DNA from: Streptomyces resistomycificus
GTDB taxonomy: Bacteria > Actinomycetota > Actinomycetes > Streptomycetales > Streptomycetaceae
Assembly: GCF_001514265.1 (NCBI RefSeq)
Contig: NZ_KQ948990.1
Location: 775,967 to 839,966 of the forward strand
Length of the DNA stretch: 64,000 nucleotides
Direction of reading: 5' to 3'
Position numbers and translations under genes: made by a program. Shown in pieces: positions 53,159 through 61,903 of the stretch. The notes below the pieces were generated by a model that was given only the letters and a program-made list of their open reading frames with translations, did no database searches and was not told where the DNA came from. Position 1 is the first letter of the stretch; each line of letters opens with the position of its first letter.

Positions 53159-53316
53159 CGGGCGTGCCCGCCGGGAAGACAGCCACGCCGTCGGCCCTTG
53201 GGAGCGGTCTCCGGAGTGAAGCCGCGTGCGTCGCTCGCGGGACGCGGCGTCCGAGACGAGAGCCGCGGGCGTCGCGCCCTTCCGGCGGCTGCGTCCGCGG
53301 CGCTGCGCCCGCGCTG

Positions 53317-54426
53317 TTACTCCTCCACCAGCAGCTTCTCCCGCAGCTGTGCCAGTGTCCGGGCCAGCAGCCGGGACACGTGCATCTGCGAGATGCCGAC
53401 CTCCTGCGCGATCTGCGACTGGGTCATGTTGCCGAAGAACCGCAGCAGCAGGATCCGCTTCTCGCGCGGGGGCAGATCCTCGAGCAGCGGCTTGAGCGAC
53501 TCCCGGTACTCGACGCCCTCCAGCGCCTCGTCCTCGGCGCCCAGGGTGTCCGCGACCGCCGGGGACTCGTCGTCGGTGTCGGGGACGTCCAGGGACAGGG
53601 TGGAGTACGCGTTGGCGGACTCCAGGCCCTCCAGGACCTCCTCCTCCGAGATGGCCAGCTTCTCGGCCAGCTCGTGCACCGTGGGGGAGCGGCCGTGCTG
53701 CTGGGACAGCTCGGCCGTCGCCGTGGTCAGCGACAGCCGCAGCTCCTGGAGCCTGCGCGGGACGCGCACCGCCCAGCCCTTGTCACGGAAGTGCCGCTTG
53801 ATCTCGCCGACGACCGTGGGGGTCGCGTATGTCGAGAACTCGACGCCGCGGTCCGGGTCGAAGCGGTCCACCGACTTGATCAGGCCGATGGTGGCGACCT
53901 GGGTGAGGTCGTCCAGCGGCTCGCCGCGGTTGCGGAACCGGCGCGCGAGGTGCTCGACGAGTGGCAGGTGCATGCGGACCAGCTGGTTGCGCAGCTCCGC
54001 GTACTCCGGACTGCCGTCCTTCAGGGCGCGCAGTTCCAGGAACATGGCGCGCGCCCCACTGCGGTCCTGAGGGCTGTGCCGCGTGGCCTGCACACGCTGC
54101 GCGGCCTTCTCGTCGTCTCGCTCGTGCTCGCTCATCGTCCCGCCCGTAGCCCTTCCCCGAGCCCTAGCCTGGGCTCGGACAGGGGACACCCCGATCCGTC
54201 CGTCCAGAGGCGTGCTCTGCACGGCACCTTCCCGATCACGCTGCCCGTCTTCCAGGAAGCCGCTCTCCGAGGAGGCGTCCTCCGGGTGCGGCCGGGCCTG
54301 CTCGGGGATGCCGTCGATGCCGTCCGCCATGCGTCGGGTCGCGCCCGGACCGCCTGCGTCATCGGCGGCCGGCAGCTCCCTTGCGCCGCGCTCTTCGTCC
54401 CGCACCGGCCCGTCCCCGTCCCTCAC
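53317..54426 (-). CDS. sigH: SigB-type stress/development sigma factor SigH, several possible starts
   Basis: The longest form (369 residues) starts at GTG 54426, overlapping the ushX stop by GTGA. In-frame ATG 54330 and 54135 would give shorter proteins; the last starts right before the conserved core. Region 2 (LPLVEHLARRFRNRGEPLDDLTQVATIGLIKSVDRFD, ...TYATPTVVGEIKRHFRDKGW), region 3 and region 4 (MTQSQIAQEVGISQMHVSRLLARTL) are complete. S. coelicolor sigH makes several isoforms, is repressed by BldD and responds to osmotic stress. Confidence 0.92.
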   Translation of the reverse strand: MRDGDGPVRDEERGARELPAADDAGGPGATRRMADGIDGIPEQARPHPEDASSESGFLEDGQRDREGAVQSTPLDGRIGVSPVRAQARARGRATGGTMSEHERDDEKAAQRVQATRHSPQDRSGARAMFLELRALKDGSPEYAELRNQLVRMHLPLVEHLARRFRNRGEPLDDLTQVATIGLIKSVDRFDPDRGVEFSTYATPTVVGEIKRHFRDKGWAVRVPRRLQELRLSLTTATAELSQQHGRSPTVHELAEKLAISEEEVLEGLESANAYSTLSLDVPDTDDESPAVADTLGAEDEALEGVEYRESLKPLLEDLPPREKRILLLRFFGNMTQSQIAQEVGISQMHVSRLLARTLAQLREKLLVEE

Positions 54427-54848
54427 GCCGGCCCGGGTCCCGCGCCGCGCTGTTTGTAGAGGCTGATCGAAACGGTCTTGTCCTCGTCGACGGCCGACGA
54501 GACCTTGCCCGCGAGGGCCGACAGCACGGTCCAGGCGAAGGTGTCACGCGCGGGGGCGTGACCGTCCGTGGTCGGCGCCGAGACGGTGACCTCCAGCGAG
54601 TCGTCGACAAGACGGAACACACAGCTGAGGACGGAGCCGGGCACGGCCTGCTGGAGCAGGATCGCGCAGGCCTCGTCCACGGCGATGCGCAGGTCCTCGA
54701 TCTCGTCGAGGGTGAAGTCCAAACGGGCCGCGAGGCCGGCCGTGGCCGTACGCAGCACCGACAGGTAGGCACCCGCAGCCGGCAGCCGGACTTCCACGAA
54801 GTCCTGGGTCGCGGGCTCGCCTGCGATCTGGGACACCCTCACCTCCAA
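54423..54848 (-). CDS. ushX: Anti-sigma factor UshX/PrsH (RsbW family)
   Basis: 141 residues from ATG 54848 (GGAGGTGAGGGTG upstream). HATPase_c fold of the RsbW type: FVEVRLPAAGAYLSVLRTATAGLAARLDFTLDEIEDLRIAVDEACAILL. The N-box reads DEACAILLQQ: the Mg-binding Asn expected after EAC is Ala/Ile, so ATP binding may be weak. It binds SigH in S. coelicolor. The gene is translationally coupled to sigH by GTGA. Confidence 0.9.
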   Translation of the reverse strand: MEVRVSQIAGEPATQDFVEVRLPAAGAYLSVLRTATAGLAARLDFTLDEIEDLRIAVDEACAILLQQAVPGSVLSCVFRLVDDSLEVTVSAPTTDGHAPARDTFAWTVLSALAGKVSSAVDEDKTVSISLYKQRGAGPGPA

Positions 54849-55087
54849 GGTGGTACAAGCATTTCGGGGCCCGAGGGTCGCCCCCCGGGGTAACGCGATA
54901 CGTGGTTCAGCGGTGACGCTATCGCGCTCTCAAGCTTCCTGTCCCCGGGACCCCAACCCCTTGCTGTCACTCATAGTAAACACGCGAACACGCTCCGTGG
55001 CTAGGGGGTTCGCGGGCCCAATTGGGAAGAGCGCGCGCCGGGTTGACGTACCCAGGCGTCAGACGGTCGAACCGTCCGACTCGGCGG

Positions 55088-55348
55088 TCATACGAGGACG
55101 TGGTCCACGAAGCACCAACGCCACGCCTCACCTGGCTCGAAGGTCCGCATGATCGGATGTCCCGACTCCTTGTGGTGCTCCGTCGCGTGCCGTCCCGGTG
55201 AGGAGTCGCAGCAACCGACATGGCCGCAAGTCAGACACAGCCGGAGCTGTACCGGATGCGTGCCGTCCGCCAGGCACTCGGGACAGGTCTCGCTCAGCGG
55301 CTCGGGTTCCTGGTGCGGCAGCGCGTCGGCGTGCGTGCACTGTTTCAT
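55088..55348 (-). CDS. UBP-type zinc finger protein
   Basis: 86 residues from ATG 55348. Cys/His pattern: CTHAD, CPECL, CLTCGHVGCCDSSPGRHATEHHKESGHPIMR, matching ubiquitin-protease-type Zn fingers (three zinc ions). It is a stand-alone domain, common in Actinobacteria, role unknown. It lacks a ribosome site of note. 54849-55087 separates it from ushX and holds the sigH/ushX promoter region. Confidence 0.85.
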   Translation of the reverse strand: MKQCTHADALPHQEPEPLSETCPECLADGTHPVQLRLCLTCGHVGCCDSSPGRHATEHHKESGHPIMRTFEPGEAWRWCFVDHVLV

Positions 55349-55434
55349 GATTGCCAGGTTACGACGGGCGCGTGCACACTCGCGCCGGAAAACGAGGGTG
55401 GGCGACCGATGACGAACGAGGGCGGGCGAGAACC

Positions 55435-57030
55435 ATGGACGTGATGCCACTGCTGCTGCTGGTGGCGGGCAGCGCCGTGATCGCCGCGGCGGCCCGGCGG
55501 ACCCCCGTACCGGCACCGCTGCTGCTGGTCGCCGCCGGGCTCGTGTTCTCGTACGTCCCAGGGGTCCCGGAGTACACCCTGGACCCGCACATCGTCCTGC
55601 CGCTCGTGCTGCCCCCGCTGCTGTACACGGCGGCGACCGACAGTTCGTACCTCGATCTGCGGGCGCAACTGCGTCCCGTGGCGCTGCTCTCCGTCGGGTA
55701 CGTCCTCTTCGCGACCTTCACCGTGGGCTGGGCCGCCTATGTGATCGTGCCGGGCCTGCCGCTCACCGCCGCGCTGGTCCTGGGCGCGGTGGTGGCGCCG
55801 CCGGACGCCGTCGCGGCCACGGCGGTCGCACGCCGGGTCGGGCTGCCCTCCCGGATCACCACGATCCTGCAGGGCGAGTCCCTGGTGAACGACGCCACCG
55901 CGATCACCGCCTACCGGGTGGCCCTCGCCGCCGCGGTCGGCGAGGGTGCGACCTGGGCCGGCGGGATCGGCGAGTTCCTGCTCGCCGCGGTCGGCGGCGT
56001 CGGCTTCGGACTGGTGCTCATGGTGCCGATCCACTGGCTGCGCACGCACCTCAAGGAGGCGCTGCTGCAGAACACGCTGTCCCTGCTGATCCCGTTCGTG
56101 GCCTACGCGGCCGCCGAACAGGTGCACGCCTCCGGTGTCCTCGCGGTGGTGACCGTCGCGCTCTACCTCGGCCACCGCGCGTGGGAGGTCGACTTCGCGA
56201 CCCGCCTCCAGGAGGAGGCCGTCTGGAAAATGGTCGCCTTCGTCCTGGAGTCGGCGGTGTTCGCGCTGATCGGCCTGCAACTGCGCGTGATCCTCAAGGG
56301 CCTGGGGGAGTACGAGGGGGGCCGCGCCGCCCTGTACGCGGTCGCCGTCTTCCTGGTCGTGGTCGTCTCCAGGTTCGTGTGGGTGTATCCGGCGACCTTC
56401 CTTCCGCGCCTGCTGTCGGCGCGGATCCGGGAGCGCGAGGACAACCCCACCTGGAAGGCACCGTTCGTCATCGCCTGGGCCGGCATGAGAGGCGTGGTCT
56501 CCCTTGCCATCGCCTTCTCCATCCCGGTGACCATGCACGGCGACGAGCCGTTCCCCGAGCGCAACCTCATCCTGTTCCTGACCTTCACCACGGTCATCGG
56601 CACCCTGGTCCTCCAGGGCCTGACCCTGCCCCCGCTGATCCGCGTCCTGAAGCTCCCCGGCAGGGACGCGCGGGCCGAGACCCTCGCGGAGGCGAACGCC
56701 CAGGCGCAGGCCTCCCGGGCCGCCGAGCGCCGCCTGGACGAACTCCTCTCCGACGAGCGCAACGAGCTTCCGCAGCCCCTTGCCGACCGTCTCCACACCG
56801 TCCTGGAGCGGCGCCGCAACGCCGTCTGGGAGCGCCTCGGTCAGGTCAACCCCCACACCGGCGAGACCGTCGACGACACCTACCGCCGTCTCTCCCGGGA
56901 GATGATCAGTGCCGAGCGCGAGGTCTTCGTCAAGCTGCGCGACGGCCGTCACATCGACGACGAGATGCTGCGGACGCTGCTGCGCAGGCTGGACCTGGAG
57001 GAGGCGGCGGCCTATCGGGAGGCGGCGTGA
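55435..57030 (+). CDS. Na+/H+ antiporter, CPA1 family
   Basis: 531 residues from ATG 55435. About 12 helices; the cation site is GAVVAPPDAVAATAVA and ESLVNDATAITAYRV (ND motif), then IAWAGMRGVVSLAIAFSIP. The C-terminal 120 residues are cytosolic and helical (AQASRAAERRLDELLSDERNEL...). It exports Na+ (or K+) for H+. Convergent or co-directional genes around it show no clear partner. Confidence 0.9.
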   Translation: MDVMPLLLLVAGSAVIAAAARRTPVPAPLLLVAAGLVFSYVPGVPEYTLDPHIVLPLVLPPLLYTAATDSSYLDLRAQLRPVALLSVGYVLFATFTVGWAAYVIVPGLPLTAALVLGAVVAPPDAVAATAVARRVGLPSRITTILQGESLVNDATAITAYRVALAAAVGEGATWAGGIGEFLLAAVGGVGFGLVLMVPIHWLRTHLKEALLQNTLSLLIPFVAYAAAEQVHASGVLAVVTVALYLGHRAWEVDFATRLQEEAVWKMVAFVLESAVFALIGLQLRVILKGLGEYEGGRAALYAVAVFLVVVVSRFVWVYPATFLPRLLSARIREREDNPTWKAPFVIAWAGMRGVVSLAIAFSIPVTMHGDEPFPERNLILFLTFTTVIGTLVLQGLTLPPLIRVLKLPGRDARAETLAEANAQAQASRAAERRLDELLSDERNELPQPLADRLHTVLERRRNAVWERLGQVNPHTGETVDDTYRRLSREMISAEREVFVKLRDGRHIDDEMLRTLLRRLDLEEAAAYREAA

Positions 57031-57108
57031 GCGTTTCCGTACCGCTGAGCGGCGTGACGCGGGATCATGGAGGGGACACGAACGGGACAGGGTGACTCGG
57101 GGGGCTCG

Positions 57109-60021
57109 ATGACCGGCACCGCGCAACGGTTCTTCATCAGTTATGCGGGCGTCGACCGGCAGTGGGCCGAGTGGGTGGGCTGGCATCTCGAGCGCAGCGG
57201 CCACCAGGTCCGGCTGGACGTGTGGGACTGGCGGACCGGTGACGACTTCGTCGAGCGCATGGACGAGGCGCTGGCGCAGTCCGACGCCGTGGTGGCGCTG
57301 TTCTCCAAGTCGTACTTCGAGCCCGGGCGCTGGACACGGGAGGAGTGGTCCGCGGTCGTCGGGCGCCGGGAACGCCTGATACCGGTCGCCGTCGAACCGT
57401 TCACCGACGCCGAGGTACCCCCGCTGCTGGCCACGAAGGTGCGCAAGAACCTCTACGCGCTGGACGAGACGTCGGCGATCGCGGCGTTGCGGGAGGCGGT
57501 GGACGGCGGACGGAGGCCGAGCGCGGCCCCGGCGTTCCCGGGAGGAGGAGCCCCCGGGGTGCCGGACGAGCCGGTGGGCCCCGGCGAGGCGGTGGTGCCG
57601 GACGGGCCGAGGCCCCGGCTGCCCGGAAGCACCGAGCGGCCGGAGCTGTGGAACGTACGCCCCGCGAACCGCGACTTCTCCGGTCGGGAGGCCGAGATCG
57701 AGCGGCTTCGGGCCGGACTGCTCAGGGGCCGGCGCTCCGCCGTGTACACCCTGCACGGGATGGGGGGCTTCGGAAAGACGCAGATCGCGCTGGAGTACGC
57801 GCACCGGTTCGCCGACCAGTACGACCTGGTGTGGTGGATCGACGCGGAACAGAGCGACCAGATCCCGGTTCACTACACGGAGTTGGCCGACCGGGTCGGT
57901 GTCGCGGTCGCGGAGGCGGGGGCCGAGCTCAACGCCCGCGCGCTGTTGCGGTACCTGCGCAGGCAGTCCCGATGGCTGGTCATCCTCGACAACGCGGAGG
58001 ACCCCGAGCAGATCGAGCCGTGGCTGCCGGAGGGCCAGGGGCATGTGCTCATCACGTCGCGCAACCCCAACTGGCGCCGTATCGCCCAGCCGATGGCCCT
58101 TGACGTGTTTACGCGGGCGGACTCGCTGGCGTACCTCCGCAGTCGTATCGAAGGCATCGCCGAGGAACAGACGGAGCTGTTGGCCAAGGACCTCGGCGAC
58201 CTGCCGCTGGCTCTCGCCCAGGCGGCGGGCGTGATCGAGAACGGCATGACCGTCGACCGGTACCGGCGGTTGCTGACCGAGAACACGGGGCGGATTCTGC
58301 GCGAGGGGGAGGCGCCGGGGTACTCGGCCTCGCTGGAGGCCGCGGTCAGCATCGCCGCGGGGCGCCTTGCCGACAGGCACCCTGAGGCGGGGGCACTGCT
58401 GCGGCTGGCCGCGTTTCTGGGGCCCGAGCCGATCCCCACCGAGTGGCTGGAGAACGCGCGCCCTCACCTGGCCACCATTCCGGGTGACCCTGACGACCTG
58501 ATGTGGCCGCAGGCCGCGCTCGAACCCCTGCGTCGTTACGGCCTCGCCCGTATCGACGGCGAAGCACTGCAGATCCACCGGCTCACGCAGGCCGTTCTCC
58601 GCGATCACGTAACGCCTGAGCAGACGCGGGCGATCCACGACGACGCCGCGGCCGTCCTGGCCGTCGTCGCACCGGGCGACCCGCAGTCGCCGGTCAGCTG
58701 GCCCCTCTGGGCGACGCTGACCTCCCATCTCACGGCACAGCACATCGGCGTCCGGGACCGCGCCGAGCTGCGTGCGACGCTCCTGGACGCCGTGCACTTC
58801 CTGATCCGCAGCGGCCGGCCGCGGACGGCGGTGGAACTCGCCACGGGCCTACGGGAGGTGTGGACCACCCAGTCGGGTCCGGACGATCTCGACGTCCTGT
58901 CGTGCACGCAGTACCTCGGCCACGCGACCTCCGACCTCGGCGACATGTGGGCGGCCCGGCCGATCATCGAGGACGCCTTCGCCCGTCGTCGGCGAACTCT
59001 CGGAGACGATCACCCCGACACCCTCAAATCAGCCAACGACCTCGCGGCGATCCTCGGGGGGCTCGGTGAGTACGCGGAGTCCCATCGGATGGACGAGGAG
59101 ACGTTCGCCCGCCGTCGCGAGGTTCTCGGGGAGGACCATCCCGAGACCTTCCAGTCCGCGAACAACCTGGCGGCCTCGCTCCGCGTCCTGGGTGACTACG
59201 CGCCGGCCCTGCGGATGGACGAGGACACGTTCGCTCGTCGTCGCCGCGTCCTGGGGGAGGACCATCCCGACACTCTCCAGTCCGCCACCAATGTCGGGGG
59301 TGGCCTGGCCGACGTCGGCAAGCTGCCGGAGTCCCGTCACACGCTCGAGGACACCGTCGCCCGCTGTCGCAGGACGCTCGGTGACGATCACTACGCCACG
59401 CTCGCCGCTGTCAGCCGCCTCGCCAGCACCCTGTTCGCTCTGGGCGAGTACGAGGAGGCGCGCCGCCTGCACGAGGACATCCTGGCCCGTCGTCGCCGTC
59501 TCGTCGGTGACGATCACCATGACACCCTCACGTCCGTCAACGGCCTCGCCAGCACGCTCCACGGCCTCGGCGAGTACGAGGAGGCGCGCCGCCTGCACGA
59601 GGACAACCTGGCCCGCCGTCGCCGCCTGTTCGGCGACGACCACCCGGACACCTGCACGTCCGCGCTCAACCTGGCGGTCTCACTGCACTCGGCCGGCCGG
59701 TACGCGGAAGCCCGCCTCATGGATGAGGACACCTTGGCTCGTCGTCGCCGCGCGCTCGGCGACGATCACCCCGACACCCTCAGAACGGCGGAGAACCTCG
59801 CCGTCACCCTGCACGCCCTGCGGCACCACTCGGAGGCGGTGCGCCTGCTGGAGGACACCCGGGCACGCCAGCGCCGCGTTCTCGGCGACGACCACCCCGA
59901 CACCCAGCGCGCCACGCGCAATCTCGCCAACGCCTACATCTCCGTGGGGAAGAAGTTCAAGGCCCAGCAACTGATGGCCAAGAAGAAGCCCAAGCGTCGC
60001 CTCGGCCGGAAGTCCCGCTAG
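57109..60021 (+). CDS. TIR-NB-ARC-TPR protein (bacterial NLR-like STAND NTPase)
   Basis: 970 residues from ATG 57109 (GGGGGG five bases before; ATG 57067 is less likely). TIR domain, about 1-125: QRFFISYAGVDRQWAEWVGW, then SKSYFEPGRWTREEW, where the Glu after the Ser-x-aromatic stretch is the candidate NADase glutamate. NB-ARC, about 195-470: P-loop GMGGFGKTQIALEYAH, Walker B WLVILDNAED, ITSRNPNW, GLPLA-like LGDLPLALAQAAGV. C-terminal about eight 42-residue kinesin-light-chain-type TPRs (GDDHPDTL). Such proteins often serve in phage defence. Its stop abuts the convergent stop. Confidence 0.9.
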   Translation: MTGTAQRFFISYAGVDRQWAEWVGWHLERSGHQVRLDVWDWRTGDDFVERMDEALAQSDAVVALFSKSYFEPGRWTREEWSAVVGRRERLIPVAVEPFTDAEVPPLLATKVRKNLYALDETSAIAALREAVDGGRRPSAAPAFPGGGAPGVPDEPVGPGEAVVPDGPRPRLPGSTERPELWNVRPANRDFSGREAEIERLRAGLLRGRRSAVYTLHGMGGFGKTQIALEYAHRFADQYDLVWWIDAEQSDQIPVHYTELADRVGVAVAEAGAELNARALLRYLRRQSRWLVILDNAEDPEQIEPWLPEGQGHVLITSRNPNWRRIAQPMALDVFTRADSLAYLRSRIEGIAEEQTELLAKDLGDLPLALAQAAGVIENGMTVDRYRRLLTENTGRILREGEAPGYSASLEAAVSIAAGRLADRHPEAGALLRLAAFLGPEPIPTEWLENARPHLATIPGDPDDLMWPQAALEPLRRYGLARIDGEALQIHRLTQAVLRDHVTPEQTRAIHDDAAAVLAVVAPGDPQSPVSWPLWATLTSHLTAQHIGVRDRAELRATLLDAVHFLIRSGRPRTAVELATGLREVWTTQSGPDDLDVLSCTQYLGHATSDLGDMWAARPIIEDAFARRRRTLGDDHPDTLKSANDLAAILGGLGEYAESHRMDEETFARRREVLGEDHPETFQSANNLAASLRVLGDYAPALRMDEDTFARRRRVLGEDHPDTLQSATNVGGGLADVGKLPESRHTLEDTVARCRRTLGDDHYATLAAVSRLASTLFALGEYEEARRLHEDILARRRRLVGDDHHDTLTSVNGLASTLHGLGEYEEARRLHEDNLARRRRLFGDDHPDTCTSALNLAVSLHSAGRYAEARLMDEDTLARRRRALGDDHPDTLRTAENLAVTLHALRHHSEAVRLLEDTRARQRRVLGDDHPDTQRATRNLANAYISVGKKFKAQQLMAKKKPKRRLGRKSR

Positions 60022-60942
60022 TCAGCCATCGAACGGGGACCCCGTGACCACCGCCGCCACCGTGGTCCCCGCCTCCCACAGCCCCTCGTCGACCAGGACG
60101 ACGAGCCCGTACAGCAACTTGGCGACATAGAGACGCTCGACCGCCACCCCGTGCCGCCCTTCGAAGTCCTCGGCAAAGGCATCGAGTTCACGGGGCACGC
60201 GTCCGTACCCCCCGAAGTGGAAACGGTCGTCGAGGGACCAGTCGCCGCGCCGCCCGCCGAAGGCCCGCTCCTGGAGGCCGGTTATCTCGGCTGCCAGGAA
60301 ACCGCCCTTGAGTACGGGGATTCCCCAGGCGCGCTGCTCAGGCTCCAGCCCCGCGGCCAGTCCCGCCAGCGTGCCGCCCGTACCGCAGGCGATCGCCACG
60401 ACGTCCGCCCTGCCGCGCAGTTCCTCGCCCAGGGCCTGACAGCCGCGTACGGCGGGCACGTTGCTGCCGCCCTCGGGGACGACGTACGCCGTCCCGGTGT
60501 CGACGCCGAGGTCCCTGAGCAGCCTTGCGAGGGTTTCCGTCTCGGTCTTACGTCGATACGTCGACCTGTCGACGAAGTGCAGCCGCATGCCGTCGGCGGC
60601 GCACCGGGCCAGGGACGGGTTGAGGGGTCGGTCGGCCAGTTCCTGACCCCGGACGACGCCGATCGTCGGCAGGCCGAGGAGGCGGCCCGCCGCGGCCGTG
60701 GCGCGGAGGTGGTTGGAGTAGGCGCCGCCGAAGGTGACGACCGTGCGACCGGCCGCGGCGGCGAGGTTGGGGGCCAGTTTCCGCCACTTGTTGCCGACGA
60801 GGTCCGGGTGGATCAGGTCGTCGCGTTTGAGGAGCAGGCGGACGCCCCGGCGGGTGAAGCGGTCGTCGACGACCTCCTGCAACGGCGACGGGAGCCGGGG
60901 GCGCAGGGCGGCGAGATCGGGGGCGTCGGGGCTGGTCACCAC
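60022..60942 (-). CDS. PLP-dependent D-cysteine desulfhydrase / ACC-deaminase family enzyme
   Basis: 306 residues from GTG 60942 (GTG 60939 also possible). Fold type II features: LLLKRDDLIHPDLVGNKWRKL with the PLP lysine, TFGGAYSNHLRATAAAGRLLG, VPEGGSNVPAVRG and ACGTGGTLAGL. Substrates are D-cysteine or 1-aminocyclopropane carboxylate; the missing Glu/Tyr set for ACC opening makes a desulfhydrase-like role more likely. The stop codons of this and the TIR gene are adjacent. Confidence 0.85.
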   Translation of the reverse strand: MVTSPDAPDLAALRPRLPSPLQEVVDDRFTRRGVRLLLKRDDLIHPDLVGNKWRKLAPNLAAAAGRTVVTFGGAYSNHLRATAAAGRLLGLPTIGVVRGQELADRPLNPSLARCAADGMRLHFVDRSTYRRKTETETLARLLRDLGVDTGTAYVVPEGGSNVPAVRGCQALGEELRGRADVVAIACGTGGTLAGLAAGLEPEQRAWGIPVLKGGFLAAEITGLQERAFGGRRGDWSLDDRFHFGGYGRVPRELDAFAEDFEGRHGVAVERLYVAKLLYGLVVLVDEGLWEAGTTVAAVVTGSPFDG

Positions 60943-60997
60943 TCCATTGTCACCAGCCCCGGCCCTGCGGTGACCTCCGTCGGTTCGGCGACTTCCG

Positions 60998-61588
60998 TCA
61001 GTTCAGACGGTCCCGGATGCGTCCCCGCATCGACGCCATGGTGAACCCGCGCGGATCCACCTTCCCGGGCTGCCACTCCAGGTGGCCGAGGACCGATCGT
61101 TCCGTCCAGCCGTGGTGGCGGCAGATCGCGGCGGCCGCTCTCTCGATCGCCTCGAGTTGGGCCTCGGGCCAGGGATCCTTGCCGTCGCCGAGGTTCTCGC
61201 ACTCGAAGCCGTAGAAGTGCCGGTTGCCGTCGGAGTTGGCCTCGTTGTCGTGGGGGAGCGCGTCCTCGCCGATCACCGCGCGCAGGACGTCGTCGTCGCC
61301 GAGGCCGGCGTGGTTGGCGCGGCCGTAGCCGACGAGGTGGACGCGGCCGTCCTTGGTGATGACTCCGTGGCACAGCGGGCCCGGGAGGCTCGCGTGGCCT
61401 TTTCGGCAGAGGTCCACCGTCACCTTGCTGCCCTTGGTCACGGTGTGGTGGATCATCACACCGTGGACAGGGCCCCAAGCGCCCTTGTGGTTGCGGTTGT
61501 GGGTCTCCCAGTCGCCGACCTCGACGACGGTGAGCCCTTCCGCCTTCAAACCTGCCAGGAAACCGCTCGCGGACATGGGTGAGGCCAT
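60998..61588 (-). CDS. Peptidoglycan amidase, N-acetylmuramoyl-L-alanine amidase type 2
   Basis: 196 residues from ATG 61588 (GGAGGCGGCC before it). Amidase_2/PGRP fold: VMIHHTVTKG (His ligand), LCHGVITKDGRVHLVGYG, HAG, NRHFYGFECENLG, LGHLEWQPGKVDPRGF. It has no signal peptide or membrane anchor, as in phage endolysins. A phage-derived or cell-lysis role is plausible, but holin or other phage genes are absent. Confidence 0.87.
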   Translation of the reverse strand: MASPMSASGFLAGLKAEGLTVVEVGDWETHNRNHKGAWGPVHGVMIHHTVTKGSKVTVDLCRKGHASLPGPLCHGVITKDGRVHLVGYGRANHAGLGDDDVLRAVIGEDALPHDNEANSDGNRHFYGFECENLGDGKDPWPEAQLEAIERAAAAICRHHGWTERSVLGHLEWQPGKVDPRGFTMASMRGRIRDRLN

Positions 61589-61678
61589 GGCCGCCTCCTT
61601 AGTGCTGCGCGGCGGCCGCCGTGCGCGGGCCGCCTCGTATCGCTTGCTTGTACCGGAAGCGGAGAGTCCGTACTAGTC

Positions 61679-61697
61679 GCTCGCACAGCGTGCGAGC
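61679..61697. terminator. Small hairpin in the encapsulin upstream region
   Basis: Arms GCTCGCA and TGCGAGC with a 5-nt loop. It may terminate leftward transcripts or mark the promoter region of the encapsulin gene. 61589-61903 otherwise lacks a supported gene. Confidence 0.5.
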
Positions 61698-61756
61698 CGA
61701 TCCGGACAACATCATTCCGCACTCGGGAGCGCCCGGCGACTCGAGCGGGTCTGGAC

Positions 61757-61782
61757 GGGAATCCCCTGTGTGCCCAGTCGTT
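61757..61782 (+). promoter_or_regulatory. ECF-type promoter-like sequence upstream of the encapsulin
   Basis: GGGAAT (61757-61762) and GTT (61780-61782) 17 bp apart, one base short of the sigR promoter spacing found in this window. About 120 nt precede the encapsulin start. Weak, inferential. Confidence 0.35.
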
Positions 61783-61903
61783 CGGTGATCCATTCCCGCT
61801 CTTTCGTGTAATAGCACCGGCACGGTTCGTGATGGAAGGGTTGCCCGTGGAGATCGATGCCGGCGCAGTTCAGCGCCGCGCATGACCGGGAGGGCAACTT
61901 TTT

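Noticed and set aside
55345..58797. 1150-codon antisense frame under the antiporter and TIR genes
   Set aside because: No domain or start signal; it is complementary to two well-supported genes with recognisable motifs.
57109..61588. A complete multi-gene defence island around the TIR gene
   Set aside because: Neighbours (antiporter, PLP enzyme, amidase) are not known defence partners, and there is no integrase or toxin-antitoxin pair.
61599..61883. Minus-strand frames with Cys/His residues upstream of the encapsulin
   Set aside because: A stretch with two Cys and several His looks finger-like, but there is no start with a ribosome site and no family recognised; likely a shadow in promoter DNA.
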